Source of the DNA: an uncultured Pseudomonadota bacterium
GTDB lineage: Bacteria; Pseudomonadota; Gammaproteobacteria; Steroidobacterales; Steroidobacteraceae
Direction: 5' to 3'
Assembly: GCA_903828595.1 (NCBI GenBank)
Contig: CAIKMS010000008.1
Span: forward strand, 62,001 to 126,000
Length of the DNA stretch: 64,000 nt
Below the pieces are notes generated by a model, which was not told the DNA's origin, ran no database searches, and was given only the letters and a program-made list of their open reading frames with translations. A program made the translations under genes and the position numbers. Of this stretch, positions 35,301-43,967 are shown one piece after another (position 1 is the stretch's first letter; the number at the start of each line of letters is the position of its first letter).

Positions 35301-36090
35301 CGTCAAGGTGCCCTCGGCGCGCATAGCGCCCCGCGACCTATCCAAGGCGGTGAGCGTCTCTCCTGACCAAGTCCTTGTTGGACGCCAGGCCGGTGCGGCC
35401 ACCACGCCGTGGGATATCGATACGCAGATTAAGTTATCGCTGGGGCCTGACGTGAAACTGCAGGCCTATGGCGTCAGCGGTTTAGTGCAGGGCACGCTCG
35501 CCATGAGTGCTAAAAACAACGCACTGGTCACCGGTGCTGGCGAGTTAGAAATCAAGGACGGGCATTATCTAGCCTATGCCCGCGAGTTGGATATCGAGCA
35601 CGGCCGACTGTTGTTTGGTGGAGGTTCGGTAGATGACGCTGGATTGGATATCCGGGCCTCTAAAAAACTCCCGGGCTATAAAGCCGGCGTCAACGTACAC
35701 GGCACCCTGCAGGCGCCGCAGTTGTCGTTCTTCTCGGATCCCTCGCTGCCGCAAAGTCAAATCGCCTCCCTGTTGATTGTCGGTTCCACCACCGATGCAC
35801 AGGGCGGTGCGGGCAGTCTTTTAGCCGCACAGGGCAGTGCCATGCTGGTGGGCGATTACGCTCGGCAGGTGGGTATAGACCAGATGACCGTGGAATCTGA
35901 TGCGACCAATGGCACCGCACTGGTCTTGGGCAAGTTTTTGTCGCCGCGGCTCTACGTGAGTTACGGCATCAGCCTCGCCCAGGCCATTAACACGTTGAAG
36001 CTACGCTATACCATAGGGGATAGTTGGGTCTTGAACACCGAAAGTGGATTGATGCACAGCGCGGATATTCAGTACAGCTTTCAGCGTTAA
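32371..36090 (+). CDS. tamB: TamB, inner-membrane-anchored translocation/assembly module
   Basis: 1239 residues. One N-terminal membrane anchor (LGVGLTVLTLLLLALAYGL), then a very long run of beta strands typical of the AsmA/TamB bridge proteins that form a hydrophobic groove across the periplasm. The C-terminal DUF490 domain is clear: GAGELEIKDGHYLAYARELD, IEHGRLLFGGGSVDDAGLDI, FFSDPSLPQSQIASLLIVG, SPRLYVSYGISLAQAINTLK and a terminal strand ILNTESG...DIQYSFQR. It pairs with TamA directly upstream and is close to the E. coli TamB size. The two likely transport lipids or outer-membrane proteins. Nothing in the downstream 270 bp is coding. Confidence 0.93.
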   Translation: MAYQAVRRWLKRLGVGLTVLTLLLLALAYGLTSTEVGFRYLLTLTKAIPGVSLSFTEVSGTPAQGLLVQELIIDQERVQIRIDQLNARISPMALLTGGIHLIQSQAQSVLVIVKPGPHPHDPRPPQFMPLGWRVVVDRLMIKQLSVQSGQSHWMDAKDLQAKLRVTAYELGFSQTQWDAGTYQLATAGTLKAASPMTVRANVNLRLRVSDQPVALAGQIGGDLNQLKLEAHLQQLQQVGFAGVLDLRAEPVLWGGFNIKVRDLSPWLTSSALGAIQSQLSLHTNFHDFTLSGPLRAAALSEKPGALEVAGRYDYPQLMLRRVAWQAGGSGPSFDLVGDLHLAPKVDADLTLRWARLRWPLSGAQTLSSEQGQIRLKGAEPWAIDLQSQLSGPSPWAAQLAGQAMLYRDRIDVTQFSARSAQGQLALKGVAAFDDKALWQGQVSLQNFDPGPFNHALRGRLALSLQAQGQGYTPLRSLQAQVTQLTGSVQGKPVSGGGTVSLQAGVWQVSNAHLTLASLSAAGQGRWGAGVMEWSGQGELSKASDFLSDAAGSLKLQGHYRASASTQQFMARATGRDWRLADNRLHAVDLQADLDSQGPGESHLNLLAQGAQIGAQKIDRLVLQGDGLAELHHWQLAVQSAQQHLTAAAHGSYNPRLRTEQLQVSELSVAATPGAPYTLVAPAVWVISPHQVVMASTCLQATPAQTCLDLNWEAGAAWSLHSQWSQLPLSLFAGHLPATMQVQGSLSGRLSAQGVGADVHVADLQANSEAVQISYALSAGRTSQIEVRSADLGAHLEANEARVNAHLTTTQDSTLQLSAVADRTPGHALGEALLHGDVQARSHEVDFLPLFIPQLDRVAGQLTADLTLGGQIQAPLLGGSLSLEHGEADVYLSNLKLRQIHGEVALHDSALDLKAHAQIGTGQLDTDGSLQWSQGQPSGSLHVTGNQLLLADLPELRVVASPDVKLDLKGTRLKITGDVKVPSARIAPRDLSKAVSVSPDQVLVGRQAGAATTPWDIDTQIKLSLGPDVKLQAYGVSGLVQGTLAMSAKNNALVTGAGELEIKDGHYLAYARELDIEHGRLLFGGGSVDDAGLDIRASKKLPGYKAGVNVHGTLQAPQLSFFSDPSLPQSQIASLLIVGSTTDAQGGAGSLLAAQGSAMLVGDYARQVGIDQMTVESDATNGTALVLGKFLSPRLYVSYGISLAQAINTLKLRYTIGDSWVLNTESGLMHSADIQYSFQR

Positions 36091-36361
36091 AACAAATCCG
36101 GTCTCGTCTGACCTGTCGCTAACTGGCAACGTCTTTTGCGTTGACACCCCTAGGGGCCTGTGCGAGCTTAAAGCTGCTCTAAACGAAGTCACGTGCTGAG
36201 CTGGAGCGACGTCCGTCACGCCTTAAGTTAAGCGTGGCTGGCGGATACCGTGCAGAAAGTCACACCGCGTAAGCAGGCGAGCGGCGTGGCTTTCGTTAAG
36301 GGTTGCCAGTAGCAATCAGCGTACGGTGATAAGGGTTTGCGTATCGCACGAGGTCTGCTGA

Positions 36362-36913
36362 ATGGCTCAGGTCTGTAGCACTAGTCGTCATCGCGCGCCG
36401 GCCTTGGGGCTGAGGCGGTTAAGCTTAAGTTTGCTGATCGTGGCGTGTCTGGCGGGTTCAGCGACAGCCGAAAAGGTTGATGACGCCGTGTTGGATCGCG
36501 TGGCGGCTGATTTTGCGTTGCCCACCCTCAATGGACCCAACATTCGTTTGTCGGAGGCGCGCGGCGAGGTTGTTTTGCTGAGTTTTTGGAGCAGCTGGTG
36601 TGGCGGCTGCCGCGCCGCGCTTACCCGCAGTGGTGAGCTCGCTACGACCTACCGGTCGGCTGGGCTGCGCGTGATCGGCGTTAACCTGGATGAAGATCGA
36701 GCGCGTGCCCAGGCCTTTGCGCAACGCTATCCCAGTGATTATAGCCAGGCGCTGGATGTGAAGAAGTCTGTCGCTGAGGCTTATCGCATCTCCAGCCTGC
36801 CTTATTTCGTGCTGATCGATCGTAATGGTGTAACTCGCTTTGTGCAGTCTGATGCCTTGGGCTTAGACAACGATTCGCTGATCAAAAAACTGCGTAGCCT
36901 ACTCAACGAGTAG
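36362..36913 (+). CDS. Periplasmic TlpA/ResA-like thioredoxin with CGGC site
   Basis: 183 residues with a signal peptide ending GSATA. The redoxin domain starts AADFALPTLNGPNIRLSEAR; the active site is WCGGC (79-83) instead of the more usual WCGPC or WCxPC; ISSLPYFVLID supplies the cis-Pro loop. The second active-site residue pair Gly-Gly is unusual and would change the redox potential. It lies 270 bp after tamB and 74 bp before the ExbB/ExbD/TPR operon, so it may belong to either or stand alone. Cofactor, partner and direction (reductant or oxidant) are unknown. Confidence 0.87.
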   Translation: MAQVCSTSRHRAPALGLRRLSLSLLIVACLAGSATAEKVDDAVLDRVAADFALPTLNGPNIRLSEARGEVVLLSFWSSWCGGCRAALTRSGELATTYRSAGLRVIGVNLDEDRARAQAFAQRYPSDYSQALDVKKSVAEAYRISSLPYFVLIDRNGVTRFVQSDALGLDNDSLIKKLRSLLNE

Positions 36914-36987
36914 TGCTGGATGAAGGTTGGCTTCGGTGACCTTCTGGAAGGAATTGTAGAGAGCCTTGGGCTTTGAAGGACACAGAC

Positions 36988-37554
36988 ATGCGCTTAAGTG
37001 GATGGCTTTCTAAACTATGGGTACTGGGCGTTTTGGTCTTAGGCGCGGGCGGGTATACCGCCTGCGCACAGTCTGACGCTAAGCCGACTGTAGAGGCTTC
37101 AACCTCGGCTAAAAGTCTGGATGCTGAAGTACAAAGCGTCAAAAAAGACGTCATTGATTTAAATCGTGATCTGTTCATCCTCGAAGAAGAGTTGCTGTTT
37201 CCTGCCAACACTCAAGTGGCGGTTTATCTGTCTTTGGATGTAGGAACGTACTTCGCGTTGGATTCCGTGCAGCTGAAAGTGGATAACAAGGAAGTCAGTA
37301 ACTACTTGTATACCGAGCGTGAAGTCGATGCGCTTAATCGCGGCGGCGTGCAGCGCCTGTACTTGGGTAATCTCAAAGTAGGTAAGCACGAAATTGTGGC
37401 GCTGTTCGTTGGTCAAGGACCGCATGAAAGGGATTATCGGCGCGCTGCGAAGTTGAACTTTGAAAAGGGCGTCGGTGCCAAGTATCTGGAATTAAAGATT
37501 TCCGATCGGGTACAGGCACAAGAGCCCGAGTTTGTGATTAAGGAGTGGGAGTGA
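36988..37554 (+). CDS. Exported protein at head of ExbBD/AgmX operon (often annotated AraC-like)
   Basis: 188 residues. Signal peptide or lipoprotein signal (VLGAGGYTACAQ), a helical part DAEVQSVKKDVIDLNRDLFI, then a beta-sandwich (EEELLFPANTQVAVYLSLDVGTYF, LKVDNKEVSNYLYTERE, VGKHEIVALFVGQGP). I see no helix-turn-helix, so the AraC-family regulator name that I recall for homologues seems wrong. It is the first gene of a compact operon: its stop overlaps the next start (GTGA at 37551-37554), and the later genes encode TPR proteins, ExbB, two ExbD and AgmX. Likely an envelope component of that machine. The ATG at 36988 has AAGGA nine bases upstream; an in-frame TTG at 36973 is less likely. Confidence 0.75.
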   Translation: MRLSGWLSKLWVLGVLVLGAGGYTACAQSDAKPTVEASTSAKSLDAEVQSVKKDVIDLNRDLFILEEELLFPANTQVAVYLSLDVGTYFALDSVQLKVDNKEVSNYLYTEREVDALNRGGVQRLYLGNLKVGKHEIVALFVGQGPHERDYRRAAKLNFEKGVGAKYLELKISDRVQAQEPEFVIKEWE

Positions 37555-39494
37555 GTCTAGCTCCGGCTGTGCGCCAGATGGCTAGGCCGTGGGCGTTGGC
37601 TGCTGCGGTACTGTTTAGTGCCGTGGGTTGCGCGCAGGCTCAGTCAGCCGTGGTAGCTGCACCGGCGCTCGCGCCGGTAGAGATCTTAGACCTGCCGTAT
37701 GGCGATGTGCTGTTTCACTTCTATCAGGAGGATTACTTCGAGGCCTTGACTCGGCTGCAGGCGGCGTCCTTGCGAGCAGGCTTAGCCCATCACGCGGCGG
37801 ATGCCCAGCTGCTGGAAGGGGCCCTATACCTATCGTTGGGTCAACATCGCGAAGCCGGTGAGATTTTTGCTCAGGTGTTGGGTCAGCCTAACGTTCCGGT
37901 CGCCGTGCGTGATCAGGCGCGCTTTTATTTGGGCAAGGTGCGCTACCAGCGAGGTTATTTCGACGAAGCCATTGAGGTGCTGAATCAGCCCTCTGGGCAT
38001 AGCCTGCCTGCTGATCGTGAGTCAGAGCGACGTTTGGTGCTCGCTGAGGCACTGATGGCTAAGGGTCAAAACGAGCAAGCGGTAAGCACGCTGGCTAACC
38101 TAACCGGCTCGCCGGCCTGGATGGCTTACGTGCGCTTTAACCGCGGCGTGGCCTTAATCCGTAGTGGTCAGACCGATGCGGGTGTAGCAGAGCTCGACGC
38201 GGTCGGTCGCTCGGGCTTGAGTGGCTCAGAGGGTGCGGCTTTGAAAGATAAAGCCAATCTAGCGGCCGGTTATGCCCTGATTCAGGCTAATTTGCCCGCC
38301 CGTGCTTTGCCTTATCTGGAGCGTGTACGCCTCGAAGGGCCGCTATCCAGTCGGGCGCTGTTAGGGGCGGGTTGGGCCCAAAGTGCTACCGGCGATAGTC
38401 TGGGCGCCTTGACGCCGTGGTTGGAGTTGCGCGGCCGCAGTCTGCTCGATGCCGCCGTTCAGGAGAGCTACCTGGCAGTGCCCTATGCTTACACGCAATT
38501 AGGGGCTCAAGCCGAAGCGGCGCGTTACTACCAAGAAGCCGTCACGCAATTCACTGCGGAATCGGCGCGTATCGATCAGTCCATCGAAGCTATTAAGTCA
38601 GGCGCGCTGATCGAAACCTTGCTGGCACACGATGGTAAGGGGGATATGAGCGGGGGCTGGCAGTTAAATGCGTTACCAGACTCACCGCAGTCGCGCTACC
38701 TGCATTACCTGTTGGCCAGCCACGAGTTCCAGGAATCACTCAAGAACTATCGCCAGTTACAGTATTTATCGCACAACGTGGCGGTCTGGACTGAGAATCT
38801 TCAGGCCTATGAGAACATGATCAGCACGCGACGCGCTCGTTACAGTCAACAAAGCGAGCTGGTGCAAAGTCGCCTGACGAATAACCAGACCGATAGCCTG
38901 CGCACCCGTACTCAAGCCTTGCAGTCGCGACTGTCTGCCGCGCAAAGAAGTCACGACGTTGAGGCCTTAGCGACCGCCCAGGAACAAGAACGCTACCAAC
39001 AGATAGAGGCCCTGCAGTTACTGGCTGAACAGTCCGGTGACGAGGACGCTGAAGAGGCCCGTGCCAAGTTGAAGTTGATGAAAGGCGTGGTGACCTGGCA
39101 AATGGAGACGGCCTATAAGGCGCGGGAGTGGGTTGCCCAGAAAGATCTGCGCGAGACTAACCAGAGCCTGCGCGAGGCGGAAAGAAACGTAAGCGAACTG
39201 CGCCAGGCCGTGGCCACGGTCCCGGATCGCGATGCGGCCCTGGGTCTGCGGGTTGCGGCACTGACGCCGCGCTTGGGTGCTGTTGCAGAGCGACTTGAGG
39301 TGCTTAAAGCCCGCGATGCAAAGTTGCTTGCTCAATTAGCGGTCAGTGAGCTGGCCTCACAAAAGACCCGCTTACAGGCCTACTCGGTTCAGGCGCGTTA
39401 TGCGTTGGCCACGCTGTATGACCGTGCTGCGGTTAGTCCTGCGCAAAGCACTAACCCGTCATCAACCCACCCCGATACGGCGGCTTCACCATGA
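37551..39494 (+). CDS. Large exported TPR protein
   Basis: 647 residues. An N-terminal signal (ALAAAVLFSAVGCAQAQ) could be a lipobox (VGC) or a plain signal peptide. After a start domain with LPYGDVLFHFYQEDYFEALT, tetratricopeptide-like helical pairs follow: HREAGEIFAQVLGQPNVPVA, YLGKVRYQRGYFDEAIEVLN, ALIQANLPARALPYLERVR. The C-terminal 220 residues are rich in Glu, Gln, Arg and Leu with heptad-like helices (coiled coil, LRTRTQALQSRLSAAQRSHD). It likely scaffolds a periplasmic or outer-membrane complex. The GTG at 37551 overlaps the previous stop and has AAGGAG at good distance; the end overlaps the next start (ATGA). Confidence 0.83.
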   Translation: MSLAPAVRQMARPWALAAAVLFSAVGCAQAQSAVVAAPALAPVEILDLPYGDVLFHFYQEDYFEALTRLQAASLRAGLAHHAADAQLLEGALYLSLGQHREAGEIFAQVLGQPNVPVAVRDQARFYLGKVRYQRGYFDEAIEVLNQPSGHSLPADRESERRLVLAEALMAKGQNEQAVSTLANLTGSPAWMAYVRFNRGVALIRSGQTDAGVAELDAVGRSGLSGSEGAALKDKANLAAGYALIQANLPARALPYLERVRLEGPLSSRALLGAGWAQSATGDSLGALTPWLELRGRSLLDAAVQESYLAVPYAYTQLGAQAEAARYYQEAVTQFTAESARIDQSIEAIKSGALIETLLAHDGKGDMSGGWQLNALPDSPQSRYLHYLLASHEFQESLKNYRQLQYLSHNVAVWTENLQAYENMISTRRARYSQQSELVQSRLTNNQTDSLRTRTQALQSRLSAAQRSHDVEALATAQEQERYQQIEALQLLAEQSGDEDAEEARAKLKLMKGVVTWQMETAYKAREWVAQKDLRETNQSLREAERNVSELRQAVATVPDRDAALGLRVAALTPRLGAVAERLEVLKARDAKLLAQLAVSELASQKTRLQAYSVQARYALATLYDRAAVSPAQSTNPSSTHPDTAASP

Positions 39495-42400
39495 AGCGCG
39501 CGCATTGGTTAACGGTGGCACTGCTGATCGCACCGGCGCTATGGGCGTCTGAAAAGGCACCCGCACCCACCATCGCGGATTTAAAGAAGAAAGCACTGGT
39601 CGTCAAACCCTCCACGCCACCGAGTGTGGATGCGCAGCAGTTGCGCGATAGTTACGAACAATTTTTAAGTCTCAACGACGGCGACAGCGCGTTACGTGCC
39701 GAAGCCATGCGTCGTTTAGGCGATCTGAAACTCGAAGACGGCGAGTATCAGCGCATTGAGCAGGAGTTAGCGCAAGGCTCGCCCTTGGCCACCCACGATG
39801 CGATTACTTTATACAGTGCGCTGTTAAAGACGTTTGCCGATTACCCACGACGTGATGCCGTGTTGTATCAGTTAGCACGCGCGCAAGAGGCTGACTCGCA
39901 GATTGCCAACGCGTTGCAGACGCTGGATAAGCTGGTCACTGATTATCCGCGCAGCGTGTATGTCGCCGAAGCAAATTTTCGTTTGGGCGAAATTTACTTT
40001 TCGCAAAAGCAGTATGCGCCAGCACGGCGCTCCTATGCCGCCATCGTACAGGCCGGAACCGGCTCGGAATTCTATGAGCAGGCCCTTTATAAGCAGGGTT
40101 GGTCTGAGTTTAAGCTCGGTGACGGCGACACGGCTAACGCCACCTTTGGGCGGCTGCTGGATCGGTTATTACTTAAGCCTGCGCAACCTGCCACGATGGT
40201 TGATTTAACGAAGCTCTCCAGGCCCCTGCACGAGTTATTAGACGATACCCTGCGCGTGATGGCGTTGACCTTCTCGTACAATCAGGGCGCGCAATCAGTA
40301 GATGTCATGAGCGAGTCACGCGGCCCACGCCCGTATGATTATTTGTTGTATTCGAGTCTGGGCGATTTGTATGTTGAGCAGAGCCGTTATACCGATGCGG
40401 CGCAAGCCTATCGAGCATTTGCTGTGCGCTCACCGTCGGATAGCCAGGCACCCATCATGGAGCAACGCTCCATCGAGGCCTACCAAAAAGGCGGATTTGC
40501 CAACCTGGTTTTACAGGGCAAGCGTGAGTACGTGGAGCGCTATGGCGTAAGTCAGCCGTTTTGGGCCAACCGTACGTTGGACTCAGCGCCGCAGGTGGTG
40601 TCAAATTTAAAAGGCCACCTACAGGATCTGGCGGCTTATTATCACGAGCAGGCCCAGAATTCGAAAAAGTCAGCCGATTACGTTGAGGCGGCGCACTGGT
40701 ACCGAGAGTTCTTAAACGCTTTTCCCAAGGATGCCGCCGCGCTTTCGGCTAACTATTTGTTGGCCGATTCGCTGTTCGATAATCACGACTACGCACAGGC
40801 CACAGTCGAATACGAGCACACCGCCTACGACTACCCGGTCGCAGAGAAGTCAGCGCCTGCCGGCTATGCGGCTTTGGTGGCCTATGAAAAGCATGAGGCA
40901 TCGCTTAGCGGTGCACCGGCAGCCACCTGGCACCAACAAGCGCTCGCTTCTGCCGTTCGCTTCGCGCATACCTTTCCCAGCCACCCCGAGAGTATTGCGG
41001 TGCTGACTCGAGCCGCGCGTGGTTACTACGATCTGAAAGATTATGCGCAGGCCCGGCAGGCGGCGTCGCAGGTCTTGCAGGCCGATTTAGCCGGGCATGC
41101 TTCGGAACAACGTACAGCGTGGACCGTCTTGGCCAACACGGATTTTGAGACTCAGGATTTTGCGGCGGCCGAGCGCGATTACCTGCATTTGCAGGGGTTG
41201 CTACCTGCCGGTGATAGCACGATCAATGCTATTAATGAGCGTCTAGCAGCCTCGGTGTACCAGCAAGCCCAGGCGCGCGTAGCGGCGGGGGATTCCGCCG
41301 GCGCGGTAGCTGATTTTCTGCGTGTAGGGCAGGTAGCGCCCGGTTCATCGGTCAATGCGCCGGCCCAACTGGATGCCGCGAACCTTTTGATGAGCAGCAA
41401 AGATTGGAGTGGCGCTATTACGGTGCTCGAATCCTATCGCCGTGCCTTTCCGGCGGCGGCGCTTGCTGCGGATGTCACAGCCAAGATGGCCGTGTCTTAT
41501 CGCCAGGCCGGTGATCTACTGCATGCGGCACCGGAGTTCGAGCGTTTAAGTTCAGACTCTGGGCAGTCAGTGGCTGTGCAGCGGGAGGCTTTGCAGGAAG
41601 CGGCCTCGCTATATCAGAAAGCCTTGGACCTGCCGCAAGCGCGCCGCGTGCTGAGCACCTATCTTAGTCGCTTCCCTGAGCCGTACGCAGAGGCGTTAGA
41701 AGTTCGGCAAAGCCTGGCCGATATCGCCTTAAGCCTGCACGATGCGAAAGCGCGTAGCGAGGCGTTAGCGGGGATTGTTAGGGCTGATCGCGCAGCAAAT
41801 TCACCGCACACGGATCGCAGCCGGTATTTGGCGGCTAAAGCCAGCTTAGAGTTGGCCGCACCGTCACGTGATGCGTTTGTTGCGATTCATTTAGTCGCGC
41901 CGCTGAAAAAGTCCTTAGAGGCTAAAAAAGTGGCTTTAACCCGCGCTTTAGAGGCCTACAAAGTCGCTAACGATTACGCGGTCGCCGAAGTCAGTACGGC
42001 TGCCACCTTTGAAATGGCCCAGCTGTACCGGCAGCTAGGGCAAGATCTGCTGCACTCTGAACGCCCCGCGGGCTTAAAGGCCGATGAGTTAGAACAATAC
42101 GACACGCTCCTAGAAGAGCAGGCTTTTCCATTTGAGGAAAAAGCCATTGCCCTACACGAGATCAACATCGACCGTATTGCCGATGGGCTATACGATGCGT
42201 CCATTGCACGCAGTTATGGCGCACTGACTGAATTAAACGCTGGCCGATACCGGCGCAGTGAGCAAAGCGAGGATTTTGTGGTCAACTCGCCGGCGCAGGA
42301 GATTCAAAGCGCGTTGAAGGACGCCGTCGCACAGGCCAGCGCGCGCCACTACGATCAGGCCCAAACCGCTCTTAACGCGCTAGCCGAGCAAAATCCCACG

Positions 42401-42796
42401 GTAGCGGTGGTTCGGTTGAATCAGGCAATGCTAGCTTTTCGCCAGGGTCACTGGGATGAGGCGGAGATTGATTTGAATCAGGCCCAGGCTTTGGATGATG
42501 GCACATTAAAAGCGGTGCTTTGGGCCCAGCGTGGTCTGGTTTATCGCGCGCAGGGCAATTTGGAGCAGGCGCAAAGTGCTTATCGCACAGCCCTAAGCAC
42601 CCCTGAGCAACAGACGCACGCTGCGCGGAATCTTGCGATTTTGCTGGATGTTTATGCCAATCAGCCATCGGGGGCTGTGGAGTATTACGAGCAAGCCGTT
42701 AAATTGAGCAGTAATGATCGTGCGCTACGGGCGTGGTGGGCAGATGCCAAATACCGCAGTTCGGGCGCTAATACGTCGACCGGGAGTGCGCCATGA
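39491..42796 (+). CDS. Very large exported TPR protein
   Basis: 1101 residues. Signal peptide MKRAHWLTVALLIAPALWAS, then a Lys/Pro-rich piece and many TPR/Sel1-like repeats across the whole length (YEQFLSLNDGDSALRAEAMR, LGEIYFSQKQYAPARRSYAA, AANLLMSSKDWSGAITVLES). The last 150 residues contain the tightest consensus repeats (AEIDLNQAQALDDGTLKAVL, AQGNLEQAQSAYRTALST). Proteins like this partner ExbB/ExbD/AgmX systems and resemble the gliding-motility TPR proteins of myxobacteria in organisation, not in proven function. The start overlaps the previous stop (ATGA); the end overlaps the next gene likewise. Confidence 0.85.
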   Translation: MKRAHWLTVALLIAPALWASEKAPAPTIADLKKKALVVKPSTPPSVDAQQLRDSYEQFLSLNDGDSALRAEAMRRLGDLKLEDGEYQRIEQELAQGSPLATHDAITLYSALLKTFADYPRRDAVLYQLARAQEADSQIANALQTLDKLVTDYPRSVYVAEANFRLGEIYFSQKQYAPARRSYAAIVQAGTGSEFYEQALYKQGWSEFKLGDGDTANATFGRLLDRLLLKPAQPATMVDLTKLSRPLHELLDDTLRVMALTFSYNQGAQSVDVMSESRGPRPYDYLLYSSLGDLYVEQSRYTDAAQAYRAFAVRSPSDSQAPIMEQRSIEAYQKGGFANLVLQGKREYVERYGVSQPFWANRTLDSAPQVVSNLKGHLQDLAAYYHEQAQNSKKSADYVEAAHWYREFLNAFPKDAAALSANYLLADSLFDNHDYAQATVEYEHTAYDYPVAEKSAPAGYAALVAYEKHEASLSGAPAATWHQQALASAVRFAHTFPSHPESIAVLTRAARGYYDLKDYAQARQAASQVLQADLAGHASEQRTAWTVLANTDFETQDFAAAERDYLHLQGLLPAGDSTINAINERLAASVYQQAQARVAAGDSAGAVADFLRVGQVAPGSSVNAPAQLDAANLLMSSKDWSGAITVLESYRRAFPAAALAADVTAKMAVSYRQAGDLLHAAPEFERLSSDSGQSVAVQREALQEAASLYQKALDLPQARRVLSTYLSRFPEPYAEALEVRQSLADIALSLHDAKARSEALAGIVRADRAANSPHTDRSRYLAAKASLELAAPSRDAFVAIHLVAPLKKSLEAKKVALTRALEAYKVANDYAVAEVSTAATFEMAQLYRQLGQDLLHSERPAGLKADELEQYDTLLEEQAFPFEEKAIALHEINIDRIADGLYDASIARSYGALTELNAGRYRRSEQSEDFVVNSPAQEIQSALKDAVAQASARHYDQAQTALNALAEQNPTVAVVRLNQAMLAFRQGHWDEAEIDLNQAQALDDGTLKAVLWAQRGLVYRAQGNLEQAQSAYRTALSTPEQQTHAARNLAILLDVYANQPSGAVEYYEQAVKLSSNDRALRAWWADAKYRSSGANTSTGSAP

Positions 42797-43218
42797 CTCA
42801 GCGTCTAGCGGGGCTTATTCTCATGCCTTGGCTTGTCAGCCTTTGTTTTGCTCAGGAGGCGACCTCGCCCCCAGCCTCGGTGGCCGTGCCGCCCTCCAGT
42901 AAGACGGCTAATGATGCACCTAACCCGGTCAAGGCGGCTTCGCGTGCGGCAGGCAAACCCGTCACGGGTCAGGATCGTTTAAATTTGGATGCCAGCGTGG
43001 TCACGGGTAATCGTGAGTTACCCCGAGTGCTGGTCATCGTGCCGTGGAAAAAAGCCGATCTGGGCGAATTAAACGGCAAGCCCTCGAACAGTCTTTTGGA
43101 TGAAGCCGTGGCACCTTTGGATCGGGAAGTGTTTCGGCGTGAAATCTTGTACTACAACGCAGGGTCTAAGCCTGCCCTGACGGCCCCGGCGTCAGGTTCA
43201 TCGTCCGGTCATGATTAA
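42793..43218 (+). CDS. Small exported protein of ExbBD/AgmX operon, unknown
   Basis: 141 residues. Signal peptide (LAGLILMPWLVSLCFAQ), a low-complexity Pro/Ala/Ser stretch of about 45 residues, then a compact block with VVTGNRELPRVLVIVPWKKA and NSLLDEAVAPLDREVFRREI, which looks like a conserved short domain, and a disordered tail. I do not recognise a family with a function. It is translationally coupled to the large TPR gene (ATGA overlap) and 60 bp from exbB, whose leader has a strong GAGGGAGAGGG ribosome site. Its position between the TPR proteins and the motor suggests a linker or assembly subunit. Confidence 0.75.
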   Translation: MTQRLAGLILMPWLVSLCFAQEATSPPASVAVPPSSKTANDAPNPVKAASRAAGKPVTGQDRLNLDASVVTGNRELPRVLVIVPWKKADLGELNGKPSNSLLDEAVAPLDREVFRREILYYNAGSKPALTAPASGSSSGHD

Positions 43219-43277
43219 CTAGGTTCAATACCCCGGTGTCGCGTTATTGCCCAACGGTTTTTTGAGGGAGAGGGTTT

Positions 43278-43967
43278 ATGGAAGGTTTTAATACGGTGAT
43301 TAACTTCTTTCGTGACGGTGGAGTCTTTCTCTACCCGATTGCGGCAGTCTTCATCATCGGCGTGGTCATTGCCGTGGAGCGTTTGCTGTATCTGTCTAAA
43401 GAGAGCATGGGCAGTAGAGGCTTCTGGGCGCGCGTGCAGCCGTTGCTAGAAAGTGGCAACTACACCCAAGCCATCAGTCTTGCCAATGAGTCATCGAGCG
43501 CGCTGGCGCACGTGATGAAGTACGGATTGACCCGTTTGGGGGCTTCGCGGCGTCGCGATGACGTAGAAAAAGCCATGGAAGAGAGTCTGGTCGAGTTAAT
43601 CCCGCGATTAGAGCGACGCACTCACTTTCTCTCGGGGCTCGCCAACATCGGTATGTTGATGGGGTTGCTGGGTACGATTATTGGTTTGATTCATGCGTTT
43701 GCCGCGGTAGCGACGGCCAATCCGGCTGAAAAGGCCAGCCTTTTGGCGGCAAGTATCTCGGTGGCAATGAATAACACCGCACTGGGTTTGATCTGCGCGA
43801 TCACCTTGTTGTTATCGCATATGTTTCTGGAGACTATGACCACGAACATTATTGATAGCCTAGAAGTCGCTAGCATGAAGTTTTTAAATTCGCTTACCGA
43901 GCGTCGTTTGGATAATGAAGCGGTTAAGACCGACGTACGCGCTGGAGCCGCCGGAGCCCGTGCATGA
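43278..43967 (+). CDS. ExbB/TolQ/MotA-family proton channel
   Basis: 229 residues, three membrane helices: about 15-37 (FLYPIAAVFIIGVVIAVERL), about 120-142 (FLSGLANIGMLMGLLGTIIG) and about 160-185 (SISVAMNNTALGLICAITLL). The cytoplasmic loop holds SLANESSSALAHVMKYGL and VEKAMEESLVELIPRLERRT, and the conserved TolQ/ExbB LLGTIIGLIHAF and MNNTALGL positions are present. It forms a pentameric channel that couples the proton gradient to ExbD/TolR partners; two such partners follow at once. Its stop overlaps the first exbD start (ATGA). Confidence 0.93.
   Translation: MEGFNTVINFFRDGGVFLYPIAAVFIIGVVIAVERLLYLSKESMGSRGFWARVQPLLESGNYTQAISLANESSSALAHVMKYGLTRLGASRRRDDVEKAMEESLVELIPRLERRTHFLSGLANIGMLMGLLGTIIGLIHAFAAVATANPAEKASLLAASISVAMNNTALGLICAITLLLSHMFLETMTTNIIDSLEVASMKFLNSLTERRLDNEAVKTDVRAGAAGARA

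Noticed and set aside
36988..37554. AraC-family transcription regulator
   Set aside because: There is a signal sequence and a beta-rich body with no helix-turn-helix.
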